A DNA stretch of 58,455 bases from Streptomyces sp. PKU-EA00015 (GTDB taxonomy: Bacteria; Actinomycetota; Actinomycetes; Streptomycetales; Streptomycetaceae). The notes beneath the pieces are model-generated. The model was not told where the DNA came from. It made no database searches and was given only the letters and a program-made list of their open reading frames with translations. Where the stretch lies: positions 1 to 58,455 of the forward strand of contig NZ_JABZEE010000056.1 in NCBI RefSeq assembly GCF_013387495.1, in the 5' to 3' direction. Shown here in pieces: positions 16,359 through 25,440 of this stretch (position 1 is its first letter; every line of letters starts with the position of its first letter). The translations under genes and the position numbers were made by a program.

Positions 16359-17372
16359 TCAGAAGTCGTCGTCGAAGGAGACCGAGCCCTCCACCGCGAC
16401 CTGGTACGCCGACGGGCGCCGCTCGAAGAAGTTCGTCAGCTCCTGGACGCCCTGCAACTCCATGAAGGAGAACGGGTTCTGGGAGCCGTACACCGGGGCG
16501 AAGCCCAGTCGTGTCAGGCGCTGGTCGGCGACGCACTGCAGGTACTCGCGCATCGACTCGGTGTTCATGCCCGGCAGCCCGTCGCCGCACAGATCACGGC
16601 CGAACTGGAGCTCCGCCTCGACGGCCTCGTGGAGCATGTCCGTGACCTGCTGCCGCAGCTCGTCGTCGAACAGCTCAGGCTCCTCCTTGCGGACGGTGTC
16701 CACGACCTCGAAGGCGAAGTTCATGTGCATCGTCTCGTCGCGGAACACCCAGTTGGTGCCTGTCGCCAGTCCGTGCAGCAGGCCGCGCGAGCGGAACCAG
16801 TAGACGTAGGCGAAGGCGCCGTAGAAGAACAGCCCCTCGATGCAGGCGGCGAAGCAGATCAGGTTGAGCAGGAAACGGCGGCGGTCGGCCCGCGTCTCCA
16901 GGCGGTCGATCTTCTCGACCGAGTCCATCCACGTGAAGCAGAACTGCGCCTTCTCGCGGATGGAGGGGATGTTCTCGACGGCGGCGAACGCGGCGGCGCG
17001 GTCGTCCGGGTCGGGCAGGTAGGTGTCCAGCAGCGTCAGATAGAACTGGACGTGCACGGCTTCCTCGAAGAGCTGGCGGCTCAGGTACAGCCGCGCCTCG
17101 GGGGAGTTGATGTGCTTGTAGAGCGTCAGCACCAGGTTGTTGGCCACGATGGAGTCGCCCGTCGCGAAGAACGCGACCAGCCGGCCGATCATGTGCTGCT
17201 CGCCCGGCGTCAGCTTGGCGAGGTCGGTGACGTCGGAGTGGAGGTCGACCTCCTCCACCGTCCAGGTGTTCTTGATGGCGTCCCGGTAGCGCTCGTAGAA
17301 GTCCGGGTAGCGCATGGGACGCAGGGTCAGTTCGAAGCCCGGGTCGAGCAGGTTCTTGTTCTCCACGGTCAT
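16359..17372 (-). CDS. nrdB: Class Ia ribonucleotide reductase, small (radical) subunit
   Basis: Houses the di-iron/tyrosyl radical needed by NrdA. 337 residues. Metal ligands are visible in QLFEEAVH, and the radical Tyr follows at H+4 (HVQFY), as in E. coli R2. The second ligand pair is in ETMHMNF. The C-terminal tail (SVSFDDDF) is the usual NrdA-docking element. Its ATG overlaps the nrdA stop by one base (TAATG), so translation is coupled. Controlled with nrdA by the B12 riboswitch. Confidence 0.96.
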   Translation of the reverse strand: MTVENKNLLDPGFELTLRPMRYPDFYERYRDAIKNTWTVEEVDLHSDVTDLAKLTPGEQHMIGRLVAFFATGDSIVANNLVLTLYKHINSPEARLYLSRQLFEEAVHVQFYLTLLDTYLPDPDDRAAAFAAVENIPSIREKAQFCFTWMDSVEKIDRLETRADRRRFLLNLICFAACIEGLFFYGAFAYVYWFRSRGLLHGLATGTNWVFRDETMHMNFAFEVVDTVRKEEPELFDDELRQQVTDMLHEAVEAELQFGRDLCGDGLPGMNTESMREYLQCVADQRLTRLGFAPVYGSQNPFSFMELQGVQELTNFFERRPSAYQVAVEGSVSFDDDF

Positions 17373-19765
17373 TACTGGCAGGCCTCGCAGGACTCGGGGT
17401 TTTCGAGGGAACAGGCGACGGCGTCGGGGTCGGCCGCCGCCTGGACCGGGGGCACCTCCGCCGAAGGCTGGGGGAGGATCGTCGCCTGGGCGGCGCGGGC
17501 GATCCTCGTCGCCGGGCGCGAGCGCAGGTAGTACGTCGTCTTCAGGCCCTGCTTCCAGGCGTACGCGTACATCGACGACAGCTTGCCGATGGTCGGCGTC
17601 TCCAGGAACAGGTTCAGCGACTGCGACTGGTCGAGGAACGGCGTACGGGCCGCCGCCATGTCGATCAGGCCGCGCTGCGGGATCTCCCAGGCCGTCCGGT
17701 ACAGCTCGCGCACCTCGGCCGGGATCCAGGTGAAGCCCTGCACCGAGCCGCTGGACTCGCGCAGCGCCTCGCGGGTCTGCGCGTCCCACACGCCGAGCTT
17801 CTTCAGCTCGTCCACCAGGTAGGAGTTGACCTGGAGGAACTCGCCGGAGAGGGTCTCGCGCTTGAAGAGGTTGGAGACCTGCGGCTCGATGCACTCGTAG
17901 ACGCCCGCGATCGAGGCGATCGTCGCCGTCGGCGCGATGGCGAGGAGCAGCGAGTTGCGCATGCCGACGGCGGCGATCCGCTCGCGCAGGGCGGCCCAGC
18001 GCTCGGGCCAGTTCAGCTCCACGCCGTAGTGATCCGGGTGCAGAACGCCGCGCGCGGTGCGCGTCCTGTCCCAGGCCGGCAGCGGGCCGCTGCGCTCGGC
18101 GAGGTCGGCGGACGCCTCGAACGCGGCGAGCATGATGCGCTCGGCGATGCGGGTGGACAGGGCGCGTGCCTCGGGCGAGTCGAAGGGCAGCCGCAGCTTG
18201 AAGAAGACGTCCTGGAGGCCCATCGCGCCCAGCCCCACGGGCCGCCACTTGGCGTTGGAGCGCCCGGCCTGCTCGGTCGGGTAGAAGTTGATGTCGACGA
18301 CCCGGTCGAGGAAGGTGACCGCGGTGCGGACGGTGGCGTCAAGCCGCTCCCAGGCGATCCCGCCGCCGTCGGCTCCCTGCTCGACGAAGGCTCCAAGGTT
18401 CACCGAGCCGAGGTTGCAGACGGCCGTCTCGCCGTCGTCGGTGACCTCCAGGATCTCGGTGCACAGGTTGGAGGAGTGGACCGTGTGGCCGGGCTCGGCG
18501 GTCTGGTTGGCGGTGCGGTTGGAGGCGTCCTTGAAGGTCATCCAGCCGTTGCCGGTCTGCGCGAGCGTGCGCATCATGCGGCCGTACAGGTCGCGCGCCG
18601 GGATGGTCTTGCGGGCCAGGCCCCTGGCCTCGGCGGCGCGGTACGCCGCGTCGAACTCCTCGCCCCACAGGTCGACGAGCTCGGGCACGTCGGCCGGCGA
18701 GAACAGCGACCAGTCGGAGCCCGCCTCGACGCGCCGCATGAACTCGTCGGGGATCCAGTGCGCGAGGTTGAGGTTGTGCGTACGCCGGGCGTCCTCGCCG
18801 GTGTTGTCGCGCAGCTCCAGGAACTCCTCGACATCCGCGTGCCAGGTCTCCAGGTAGATCGCGGCGGCACCCTTGCGCCGGCCGCCCTGATTCACGGCGG
18901 CGACCGAGGCGTCGAGTGTCTTCAGGAACGGGACGATGCCGTTGGAGTGTCCGTTGGTGCCGCGGATCAGCGAACCGCGGGCGCGGACGCGCGAGTACGA
19001 GAGCCCGATGCCGCCCGCGTGCTTCGACAGGCGCGCGACCTGGTGGTAGCGGTCGTAGATCGAGTCGAGCTCGTCGAGCGGCGAGTCCAGCAGGTAGCAG
19101 GACGACATCTGCGGGTGGCGGGTGCCGGAGTTGAAGAGCGTGGGGGAGGAGGGGAGGTAGTCGAGCCGGCTCATCAGGCCGTACAGGTCGGCGACCTCGT
19201 CCACCGAGCGGACGCTGTCGTCCTCGGCGAGACCGCAGGCGACGCGCAGCATGAAGTGCTGCGGCGTCTCGACGACGTGACGGCTGATGGGGTGACGCAG
19301 CAGGTAGCGGCTGTAGAGCGTGCGCAGGCCGAAGTAGCCGAAGCGGTCGTCGGCGGCCGGGTCGACGAGCGCGTCGAGCCGGGCCGCGTGCAGCGCCACG
19401 AACGCGGCGGTGCGGTCCGCGATCAGGCCCTCGCGGTGCCCGACCGCGACGGAGGCCGAGAACGACACCGCGCCCTGGCCTGCGGCCTCGTCCGCGATCG
19501 TGCGGGTCAGCAGCCGGGCGGCGAGACGGGAGTAGGCCGGGTCCTCGGAGATCAGACCGGCGGCGGCATCGGTGGCGAGGGAGCGCAGTTCGGCCTCGTC
19601 CGACCCGGCGTGCCGCCCGCGCAGCGCGGCGGCGGCGACCCTGCCGGGGTCGGCGTCGGGCAGATCGGCCGTCAGGTCCGTGAGGGTCCGCAGCAGGCTG
19701 GTCCCGGGACCGGCCGTGGTCTGCTCCGCGGTGCCTGAAGCCGGATCGGCTGGCGCGATGGTCAT
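17372..19765 (-). CDS. nrdA: Class Ia ribonucleotide reductase, large (catalytic) subunit
   Basis: Reduces ribonucleoside diphosphates. 797 residues. Active-site motifs: first redox Cys in QMSSCYLLD, NLCTEI (Asn-Cys-Glu triad), second redox Cys in TAVCNLGSVNLG, and the C-terminal thiol pair CEAC. The N-terminal 100 residues look only weakly like an ATP cone. The start at 19765 is set by GGGAG upstream and avoids the riboswitch; longer in-frame starts fall inside it. In Streptomyces this enzyme backs up the B12-dependent class II enzyme NrdJ, which explains repression by cobalamin. Confidence 0.97.
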   Translation of the reverse strand: MTIAPADPASGTAEQTTAGPGTSLLRTLTDLTADLPDADPGRVAAAALRGRHAGSDEAELRSLATDAAAGLISEDPAYSRLAARLLTRTIADEAAGQGAVSFSASVAVGHREGLIADRTAAFVALHAARLDALVDPAADDRFGYFGLRTLYSRYLLRHPISRHVVETPQHFMLRVACGLAEDDSVRSVDEVADLYGLMSRLDYLPSSPTLFNSGTRHPQMSSCYLLDSPLDELDSIYDRYHQVARLSKHAGGIGLSYSRVRARGSLIRGTNGHSNGIVPFLKTLDASVAAVNQGGRRKGAAAIYLETWHADVEEFLELRDNTGEDARRTHNLNLAHWIPDEFMRRVEAGSDWSLFSPADVPELVDLWGEEFDAAYRAAEARGLARKTIPARDLYGRMMRTLAQTGNGWMTFKDASNRTANQTAEPGHTVHSSNLCTEILEVTDDGETAVCNLGSVNLGAFVEQGADGGGIAWERLDATVRTAVTFLDRVVDINFYPTEQAGRSNAKWRPVGLGAMGLQDVFFKLRLPFDSPEARALSTRIAERIMLAAFEASADLAERSGPLPAWDRTRTARGVLHPDHYGVELNWPERWAALRERIAAVGMRNSLLLAIAPTATIASIAGVYECIEPQVSNLFKRETLSGEFLQVNSYLVDELKKLGVWDAQTREALRESSGSVQGFTWIPAEVRELYRTAWEIPQRGLIDMAAARTPFLDQSQSLNLFLETPTIGKLSSMYAYAWKQGLKTTYYLRSRPATRIARAAQATILPQPSAEVPPVQAAADPDAVACSLENPESCEACQ

Positions 19766-19869
19766 GTGATGCTCTCCCTCGCTCGGCTCTGGGCCGGCGG
19801 GGGAGGCGGGGACCATGCCGGCGCGGGCCCGCGGACGGGCAGCACGAGGCACGGCGTCCACCGGCCCTA

Positions 19870-20022
19870 CCGCGAGGCCCGGACGTCTCGGCACCCGGTT
19901 CGGTCGAGCCGGATGCACCGTCGGCAGGTCCTCGGACTCGTCGGGTACGCACAGCGCACCGGATCACACCGTTGCGGGACAGTTCCGGATTCGCACCGGA
20001 TTCCCCTGCGGCGACAGCCACA
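19870..20022 (-). ncRNA. Cobalamin (B12) riboswitch controlling nrdAB
   Basis: On the minus strand the 5' half contains the conserved GGTGCGAATCCGGAAC and TGTCCCGCAACGG blocks (about 20006-19958), and the 3' half the B12 box AGTCCGAGGACCTGCC (19938-19923). These are hallmark adenosylcobalamin-aptamer elements in the correct order and spacing. The aptamer lies in the nrdA leader about 100 nt before the start codon. With B12 present it should lower nrdAB expression. Exact ends are approximate. Confidence 0.95.
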
Positions 20023-20029
20023 TGAGCAT

Positions 20030-20067
20030 ACATGTGGGGGCGGGGTGCTACGCATGCCCCCACATGT
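20030..20067. promoter_or_regulatory. Perfect 11-bp inverted repeat upstream of the nrdA riboswitch (candidate NrdR boxes)
   Basis: ACATGTGGGGG (20030-20040) and its exact complement CCCCCACATGT (20057-20067) flank 16 nt. The right arm continues into TTGTGT, giving a half-match to the NrdR-box consensus (acaCwAtATaTwgTgt). Position just before the riboswitch fits the nrdA promoter, where NrdR boxes usually come in pairs. NrdR binding is inferred; a leader hairpin is the alternative. Confidence 0.55.
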
Positions 20068-20083
20068 TGTGTCTCCCGCGGGC

Positions 20084-20584
20084 TCAGAGCTCCAGGGCGT
20101 ACGTCAGCAGGGGAACGTTCTCGACCGGCGCCCAGTCCCGCTCGGGGGTGCGTACGAAGCCCAGGCGGGCGTATATCCGGTGCGCCGCGTGCATCATCGG
20201 CTGTGTCGACAGCACCACGCGCACGCACCCGGGCACCGCCCGGGCCCGGTCGACACAGGTCCGCACCAGCGCCTCGCCCACCCCGCGCCCCCGAGCCTCC
20301 TCGGCCACGGCCAGCGTCCGGAACTCGGCCTCGCCCGGCCCCGCGAGGTCGGCGTACGGGCCGCCGGCGGGAACGAAGGCCACCCCGCCGAGCACGGTTC
20401 CCCGCCCGTCCACGGCGACGTACACCTCCGTGTGCGCGGCGCGTCCCGCGACGTCCCGCAGCACCTCCAGATACGGGTCCTCCTCGCCGAAGTCGAGCAT
20501 TCCGCCGCGCAGATACGCCTGTGCGGTCAGCTCCCCCAGCGCCCCGTGCTCCCCGGGTTCGATCCGCCTGATCGTGATGTCCAT
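20084..20584 (-). CDS. GNAT-family N-acetyltransferase
   Basis: 166 residues. The acetyl-CoA-binding motif A is clear: FRTLAVAEEARGRGVGEALVRTCVDRA (contains RGRGVG). Motif B follows with AAHRIYARLGFVRTPERDW. The substrate is not predictable; GNAT enzymes acetylate amines of small molecules or proteins. It lies upstream of nrdA on the same strand, but the riboswitch and a promoter region separate them, so it is probably an independent unit. Confidence 0.9.
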   Translation of the reverse strand: MDITIRRIEPGEHGALGELTAQAYLRGGMLDFGEEDPYLEVLRDVAGRAAHTEVYVAVDGRGTVLGGVAFVPAGGPYADLAGPGEAEFRTLAVAEEARGRGVGEALVRTCVDRARAVPGCVRVVLSTQPMMHAAHRIYARLGFVRTPERDWAPVENVPLLTYALEL

Positions 20585-20612
20585 GCCCGGCAGTGTGCAT
20601 CAGAGCACGACG

Positions 20613-20652
20613 AAGGGCCGCCGCATTTCCCTGGGGAGATGCGACGGCCCTT
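20613..20652 (-). terminator. Terminator of the symporter operon
   Basis: Fourteen-base arms AAGGGCCGCCGCAT and ATGCGACGGCCCTT pair with one mismatch around a 12-nt loop, directly 3' of the symporter stop at 20667. Confidence 0.75.
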
Positions 20653-20666
20653 GCGTACGCTATCCG

Positions 20667-22301
20667 TCAGTGGCCGCCGGGGGCGCCCGCCGTGGCCGGC
20701 GGGAGTTCCACCTTGACGCCCGGGTCGCCCGCGTCCGCCGTGTAGTCCGACGGGCTGGTCTCGTCGACGCCGTCGGGGGCCTTGGCCGCCCTCAGGACGA
20801 AGGTGAGCACCACGGTGACGACGACGTTCAGCACGAACGCGGTGAGGCCGATGTAGCCGATCTCGCCGATGCCGGGGATCTCGGCCGACGAGCCGCCGAA
20901 GTGCTTCTGCGTCGGGCTCGCCACGCCGTAGGCGGCCACCGTGCCGTAGATCATGCCGACCGCCCAGCCGGCGATGAGCGCCCAGCGGTGGAACCAGCGG
21001 GTGAACAGGCCGCCCACCAGGGCCGGGAACGTCTGCAGGATCCAGATGCCGCCCAGCAGCTGGAAGTTGATCGCCACGGTCTTGTCCATGGTGAGGACGA
21101 AGACCAGGGCGCCGACCTTCACCAGCAGCGAGACCAGCTTGGAGACCTTGGTCTCCTGCGCCGGGGTAGCGTCGGGCTTGAGGAAGTCCTTGTAGATGTT
21201 CCGGGTGAACAGGTTGGCCGCGGCGATGGACATGATGGCCGCGGGGACCAGCGCGCCGATGCCGATCGCGGCGAAGGCGACGCCCGCGAACCAGTCCGGG
21301 AACATGTTCTCGAACAGCTGCGGGATGGCCAGCTGACCGTTGGTGACCTTCACGCCCGCCGCGATGGCCATGAAGCCGAGCAGGGCCAGCAGTCCCAGCA
21401 TCAGCGAGTACAGCGGCAGGATCGTGGTGTTGCGGCGGATCACCTCACGGCTGCGCGAGGACAGCGTCGCCGTGATGGAGTGCGGGTACATGAAGAGCGC
21501 GAGCGCCGAGCCGAGGGCGAGGGTGGCGTAGCCCCACTGGCCCATCTCGCCGGGTACCAGGGCGCCGACGGGCTTGTCCGTGGCCGGGTTGATCTGCGAG
21601 AACTTCTCGCCGGCGGCGGAGAAGATCGCGTCGAAGCCGCCGAGCTTGATCGGGATGTAGATGATCGCCACCGCGATGACGATGTAGATCAGGGTGTCCT
21701 TGACGAAGGCGATCAGCGCCGGCGCACGCAGTCCCGAGGAGTACGTGTAGGCCGCGAGCACACCGAAGGCGATCAGCAGCGGCAGGTCCTTGATGAACCA
21801 GTTGGTGTTCTCGCCACCGCCGACGCCCATGACGTCGAGCACGGCCTGGATGCCGACCAGTTGGAGCGCGATGTACGGCATCGTGGCGAGGAGGCCGGTG
21901 AACGCGACCGCCAGGGACAGGCCCTTGGAGCCGAAACGTCCGCGGACGAAGTCGGCAGTCGTCACGTACCCGTGCTTGTGCGACACCGACCACAGGCGCG
22001 GCAGGAAGGTGAAGATGAGCGGGTAGACGAGGATCGTGTACGGCACGGCGAAGAAACCGGCCGCGCCCGCCGCGTAGATCGCCGCCGGGACGGCGACGAA
22101 GGTGTACGCGGTGTACAGGTCGCCGCCCAGCAGGAACCAGGTCACCCAGGTGCCGAACGATCTGCCGCCCAGGCCCCATTCGTCGAGGCTGTGCTCGTTC
22201 TCGGCCTTGCGCCAGCGGGCGGCCAGGAAGCCCATGACCGTCACGGCCAGGAAGAAGAAGATGAAGACGCCGAGTGCGACGCCGTTCACGCCGTCCTTCA
22301 T
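20667..22301 (-). CDS. Sodium:solute symporter (SSS family, MctP/ActP-like)
   Basis: 544 residues with about 13 hydrophobic segments. Typical SSS segments include RSFGTWVTWFLLGGDLYTAYTF near the N-terminus, a sodium-binding helix region, and SIAAANLFTRNIYKDFL in the core. The family carries monocarboxylates, acetate, proline and similar solutes; substrate here is unknown. It overlaps the preceding DUF3311 gene by ATGA. Such a small-membrane-protein/symporter pair is common in Gram-positives. Lying between nrdA and dasR, it shows no dre site of its own. Confidence 0.9.
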   Translation of the reverse strand: MKDGVNGVALGVFIFFFLAVTVMGFLAARWRKAENEHSLDEWGLGGRSFGTWVTWFLLGGDLYTAYTFVAVPAAIYAAGAAGFFAVPYTILVYPLIFTFLPRLWSVSHKHGYVTTADFVRGRFGSKGLSLAVAFTGLLATMPYIALQLVGIQAVLDVMGVGGGENTNWFIKDLPLLIAFGVLAAYTYSSGLRAPALIAFVKDTLIYIVIAVAIIYIPIKLGGFDAIFSAAGEKFSQINPATDKPVGALVPGEMGQWGYATLALGSALALFMYPHSITATLSSRSREVIRRNTTILPLYSLMLGLLALLGFMAIAAGVKVTNGQLAIPQLFENMFPDWFAGVAFAAIGIGALVPAAIMSIAAANLFTRNIYKDFLKPDATPAQETKVSKLVSLLVKVGALVFVLTMDKTVAINFQLLGGIWILQTFPALVGGLFTRWFHRWALIAGWAVGMIYGTVAAYGVASPTQKHFGGSSAEIPGIGEIGYIGLTAFVLNVVVTVVLTFVLRAAKAPDGVDETSPSDYTADAGDPGVKVELPPATAGAPGGH

Positions 22302-22579
22302 CGGGAGGCACCTCCCTTGCGGGCGCGCTGGTCACGCTGCCACAGCATGTAGGCGATCATCGTCAGCGCCGTCGACACCAGGACCCAGAGCATCTGGTAC
22401 CAGTAGAAGAACGGCATGCCGATGAACGTCGGTTCGGCCTTCGCGTAGGAACCGACCCAGAGCATCGCCACGAAGGGTGCGAAGAGACAGAGGGCGATGA
22501 TCACGCGCACCGGTGTGACGACCGGTTGTTTCGCTTCGGGCGCTTCAGGCGCGTCCGGCGCCTCGGGCACTGCTGACAT
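22298..22579 (-). CDS. DUF3311 small membrane protein, symporter partner
   Basis: 93 residues with two membrane helices (about 24-44 and 62-82: VIIALCLFAPFVAMLWVGSY and MLWVLVSTALTMIAYML). DUF3311 proteins almost always precede an SSS symporter gene and probably form an accessory subunit. Start 22579 is preceded by GGAG 4 nt upstream. Stop and the symporter start overlap (ATGA). Confidence 0.88.
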   Translation of the reverse strand: MSAVPEAPDAPEAPEAKQPVVTPVRVIIALCLFAPFVAMLWVGSYAKAEPTFIGMPFFYWYQMLWVLVSTALTMIAYMLWQRDQRARKGGASR

Positions 22580-22709
22580 GCGGCTCCGTCCCCTCACTGG
22601 TCACCTGTTGTAATGCGCAGGAAATCTAGGCGAGCCGTTCGAGTCCCGTCACCCCCCGTCCGCATATCGGTACGGCAACGACTTCGCGCCACGGCTGCGC
22701 AAAACATGA

Positions 22710-22739
22710 CATGGCGTCGCAACACGCTGCGACGCCATG
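22710..22739 (-). terminator. Terminator of dasR
   Basis: Perfect 12-bp stem (22710-22721 with 22728-22739) and 6-nt loop ACACGC, 48 bp after the dasR stop. The rest of the 207-bp spacer up to DUF3311 shows no gene. Confidence 0.8.
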
Positions 22740-22786
22740 CCGGACACCCTGTCAGGTGGGGGACGTGCGGCCCGGGGCCGCGTGTC

Positions 22787-23554
22787 TCAGTCCTTCGGCC
22801 GCTGGAGCCGAGCGACGAACTTGTAGCGGTCCCCGCGGTACACCGAGCGGACCCACTCCACCGGTTCGCCCTGGGCGTCGAGCGAGTGGCGCGAGAGCAT
22901 CAGCATCGGCAGGCCGACGTCCGTGCCGAGCAGCCCCGCCTCGCGCGGGGTGGCGAGAGACGTCTCGATCGTCTCCTCGGCCTCGGCGAGATGGACGTCG
23001 TACACCTCCGCGAGGGCGGTGTAGAGCGAGGTGTACTTGACGAGCGAGCGCCGCAACGCGGGGAAGCGCTTGGCCGAGAGGTGCGTGGTCTCGATGGCCA
23101 TGGGCTCGCCGCTGGCCAGCCGCAGGCGCTCGATCCGCAGGACCCGCCCGCCCGTCGAGATGTCGAGCAGCTCCGCCAGCCTGTCGTCGGCTGTGACGTA
23201 TCCGATGTCCAGCAGCTGGGACGTGGGCTCCAGGCCCTGTGCCCGCATGTCCTCGGTGTACGAGGTGAGCTGCAGCGCCTGGGAGACCTTGGGCTTGGCG
23301 ACGAACGTGCCCTTGCCCTGGATGCGCTCCAGCCGGCCCTCCACGACGAGCTCCTGGAGCGCCTGCCGCACGGTCGTGCGCGAGGTGTCGAACTCGGCGG
23401 CGAGCGTGCGCTCCGGCGGCACCGGAGTCCCGGGCGGCAGTGTCTCGGTCATGTCGAGCAAGTGCCGCTTCAGCCGGTAGTACTTGGGCACGCGCGCGGT
23501 ACGGGCGCCTGCTGCCCCGCTCTCGGCTTCGGTGCCGGCCCCGTCCGTGGTCAT
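22787..23554 (-). CDS. dasR: GntR/HutC-family global regulator DasR
   Basis: Represses aminosugar uptake and metabolism, chitinases and antibiotic activators; glucosamine-6-phosphate and related sugars release it from DNA. 255 residues. The winged helix (about 25-90) has PPERTLAAEFDTSRTTVRQALQELVVEGRL. The UTRA effector domain (about 105-250) contains ERLRLASGEPMAIETTHL and EWVRSVYRGDRYKFVARL. The DNA-binding domain is nearly identical to S. coelicolor DasR as I recall it. ATG 23554 gives the known length; an in-frame extension to 23674 is unlikely. Divergent from dasA. Confidence 0.96.
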   Translation of the reverse strand: MTTDGAGTEAESGAAGARTARVPKYYRLKRHLLDMTETLPPGTPVPPERTLAAEFDTSRTTVRQALQELVVEGRLERIQGKGTFVAKPKVSQALQLTSYTEDMRAQGLEPTSQLLDIGYVTADDRLAELLDISTGGRVLRIERLRLASGEPMAIETTHLSAKRFPALRRSLVKYTSLYTALAEVYDVHLAEAEETIETSLATPREAGLLGTDVGLPMLMLSRHSLDAQGEPVEWVRSVYRGDRYKFVARLQRPKD

Positions 23555-23872
23555 GCCCCGCCTTCCCGACTGCTGCGCTCCTGCCGTCACCGGCTCCTCC
23601 GTCTCCAGGCCCTGTCCGGCCGATCCTGCCGGGCTCGCGTGCCCTGGCACGCACGCTCGCTGCGTTGTCGTCAATCGCCGACGCTCCGCGTCGACTCAAT
23701 CCTCCGCCTTGCGATCGCACGCACCAGACCCCGCTCACTGATCCGGCCTGTCGACCGGACGGGACCTAGCGGCTCACATGGTGGCACGGACCGCTCGCGG
23801 GTCGTCGCCCTCCCTCAGGTGTCGGTCCGATAACGGACGCGACTGCCCTTCTTATACACCCTTGACACCCCT

Positions 23873-23912
23873 AAAGGTCTAGGCCAAGCTCCCGGTACTG
23901 GTCTAAACCATT
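23873..23912 (+). promoter_or_regulatory. Two DasR-responsive elements (dre) upstream of dasA
   Basis: dre consensus is ACTGGTCTAGACCACT. AAAGGTCTAGGCCAAG (23873-23888) and ACTGGTCTAAACCATT (23897-23912) match it, 24 nt centre to centre. A -35-like TTGACA lies at 23862-23867, so the first dre falls in the promoter spacer. A further half-site, AGACCAG, follows at 23915-23921. The remaining 318 bp towards dasR (23555-23872) hold no gene and presumably the dasR promoter. Confidence 0.92.
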
Positions 23913-24017
23913 AAAGACCAGATCCCGGCCCCAGGGCAGAATCCGGCGCGCCATTGTCAAGTGCTGCGCGACTCCCGGGTGGTGGGGGGGACTCTTGCAT
24001 CCCTTGAGGAGGGTGGC

Positions 24018-25319
24018 GTGAAGCGCAATCTCGTAGCAGCGGTGGGTGTGGCGGCCATGATGGCCTCGGTCGCGGCGTGCGGTTCGGACGGCGGCGGCGA
24101 GGCGGCCAAGAACCCGAAGGACCGCAAGGAGACGCTGACCGTCTGGCTGATGGTCGACGCGCAGTCCACGTGGCCCGAGCTGGTGAAGGACGTCAACGAC
24201 CGGTTCAACGCCAAGTACCCGGGCGTGAAGGTCAACGTCCAGTACCAGCAGTGGGCGGACAAGACCAAGAAGCTCGACGCGGCGCTGTCCGGCGACAAGT
24301 TCCCGGACGTCGTCGAGCTCGGCAACACCGAGACCATGACGTACATCCTCAACGGGGCGCTCGGCGAGATCGACCCGAAGAAGTACGAGAACTCGGACAC
24401 CTGGATCGGCGGCCTCAAGGACACCTGCTCCTACGAGGGCAAGCAGTACTGCGTGCCGTACTACGCCGGTGCGCGCGTGGCCATCTACAACAAGGACATG
24501 TTCAAGGCGGGCGCGGGCGCCGAGACGCTGCCCAGCACCGAGGCCGAGCTGACCGCCGCCCTCGACAAGGTCCAGGAGAAGTACGGCAAGGACAAGGCGT
24601 TCTCGCCGCTCTACCTGCCCGGCCGCTACTGGTACGCCGCCATGTCCTACGTCGCCGCGTACGGGGGCGAGATCGCCACCTATGACGAGGGCAGGAAGGA
24701 GTGGAAGGCCGCTCTGTCCACGCCCGAGGCGCAGAAGGGCATCAAGCACTTCGTCGACCTGGTCGAGAAGTACAACCACGGCGACAAGACGAAGGACGAG
24801 CAGGACCACGCCAACGTCATGGCCAACGAGAAGGCCGCGCTGCTCTACGGCAACGGCTGGGAGGCCGGCAGCATCACCGACCCGGCGGGCAACGGCAACG
24901 CCGAGCTCAAGGACAAGATCCTCACCGCGGGCATGCCCGGCCCGAACGGCAAGGCGCTCCCCTCCTTCATCGGCGGCTCCGACCTCGCCACCATCTCCAA
25001 GTCCAAGGTCCAGGACCTCGGCGAGGAATGGATCTCGATGTTCACCAGCGCCAAGTCGCAGGAGGTGCTGGCCTCCAAGAACATCCTGCCGAACAACACC
25101 AAGCAGTTGGAGCCGCTGAAGGCCAAGCCGGAGACGGCGGCGATCGCGGCCGCGGTGCCGGACGCCTGGTTCACCCCGATCGCGCCGGGCTGGGCCGCGA
25201 TCGAGAAGAAGGAGGTCCTGGAGCTGATGCTGCTGGACATCATCAAGGGCACGCCGGTCGAGGAAGCCACCAAGAAGGCCGACGAGGAGATCGACAAGCT
25301 GATCAACGAGCAGTCCTGA
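24018..25319 (+). CDS. dasA: Chitobiose-binding lipoprotein DasA
   Basis: Solute-binding component of the DasABC N,N'-diacetylchitobiose importer, anchored on the outer membrane face. 433 residues. A lipoprotein signal is evident: lipobox VAAC with lipidated Cys21 after a hydrophobic stretch. The body is a family 1 solute-binding protein (LTVWLMVDAQSTW, YLPGRYWYAAMSYVAAYGG). GTG 24018 is preceded by GAGGAGGG. Two dre sites upstream put it under DasR. A very strong hairpin separates it from dasB. Confidence 0.95.
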   Translation: MKRNLVAAVGVAAMMASVAACGSDGGGEAAKNPKDRKETLTVWLMVDAQSTWPELVKDVNDRFNAKYPGVKVNVQYQQWADKTKKLDAALSGDKFPDVVELGNTETMTYILNGALGEIDPKKYENSDTWIGGLKDTCSYEGKQYCVPYYAGARVAIYNKDMFKAGAGAETLPSTEAELTAALDKVQEKYGKDKAFSPLYLPGRYWYAAMSYVAAYGGEIATYDEGRKEWKAALSTPEAQKGIKHFVDLVEKYNHGDKTKDEQDHANVMANEKAALLYGNGWEAGSITDPAGNGNAELKDKILTAGMPGPNGKALPSFIGGSDLATISKSKVQDLGEEWISMFTSAKSQEVLASKNILPNNTKQLEPLKAKPETAAIAAAVPDAWFTPIAPGWAAIEKKEVLELMLLDIIKGTPVEEATKKADEEIDKLINEQS

Positions 25320-25348
25320 CACCGGACTTCTCACCGCGTCGACCGGCG

Positions 25349-25392
25349 GCGGGGGCGGCGCCCCGTGCCTCGGCACGGGGCGCCGCCCCCGC
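25349..25392 (+). terminator. Very strong hairpin between dasA and dasB (attenuator or mRNA stabiliser)
   Basis: A perfect 21-nt inverted repeat (25349-25369 with 25372-25392) closes on itself with CTCG at the tip. It has no T-run and sits inside an operon, so it is more likely a partial terminator or 3'-end stabiliser. That would let the binding protein be made in excess over the permeases. Confidence 0.75.
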
Positions 25393-25440
25393 ACTCCGGT
25401 ACCTCCCGGCCCGTACGTCCGAACGGAAGGCTCAGCACCC

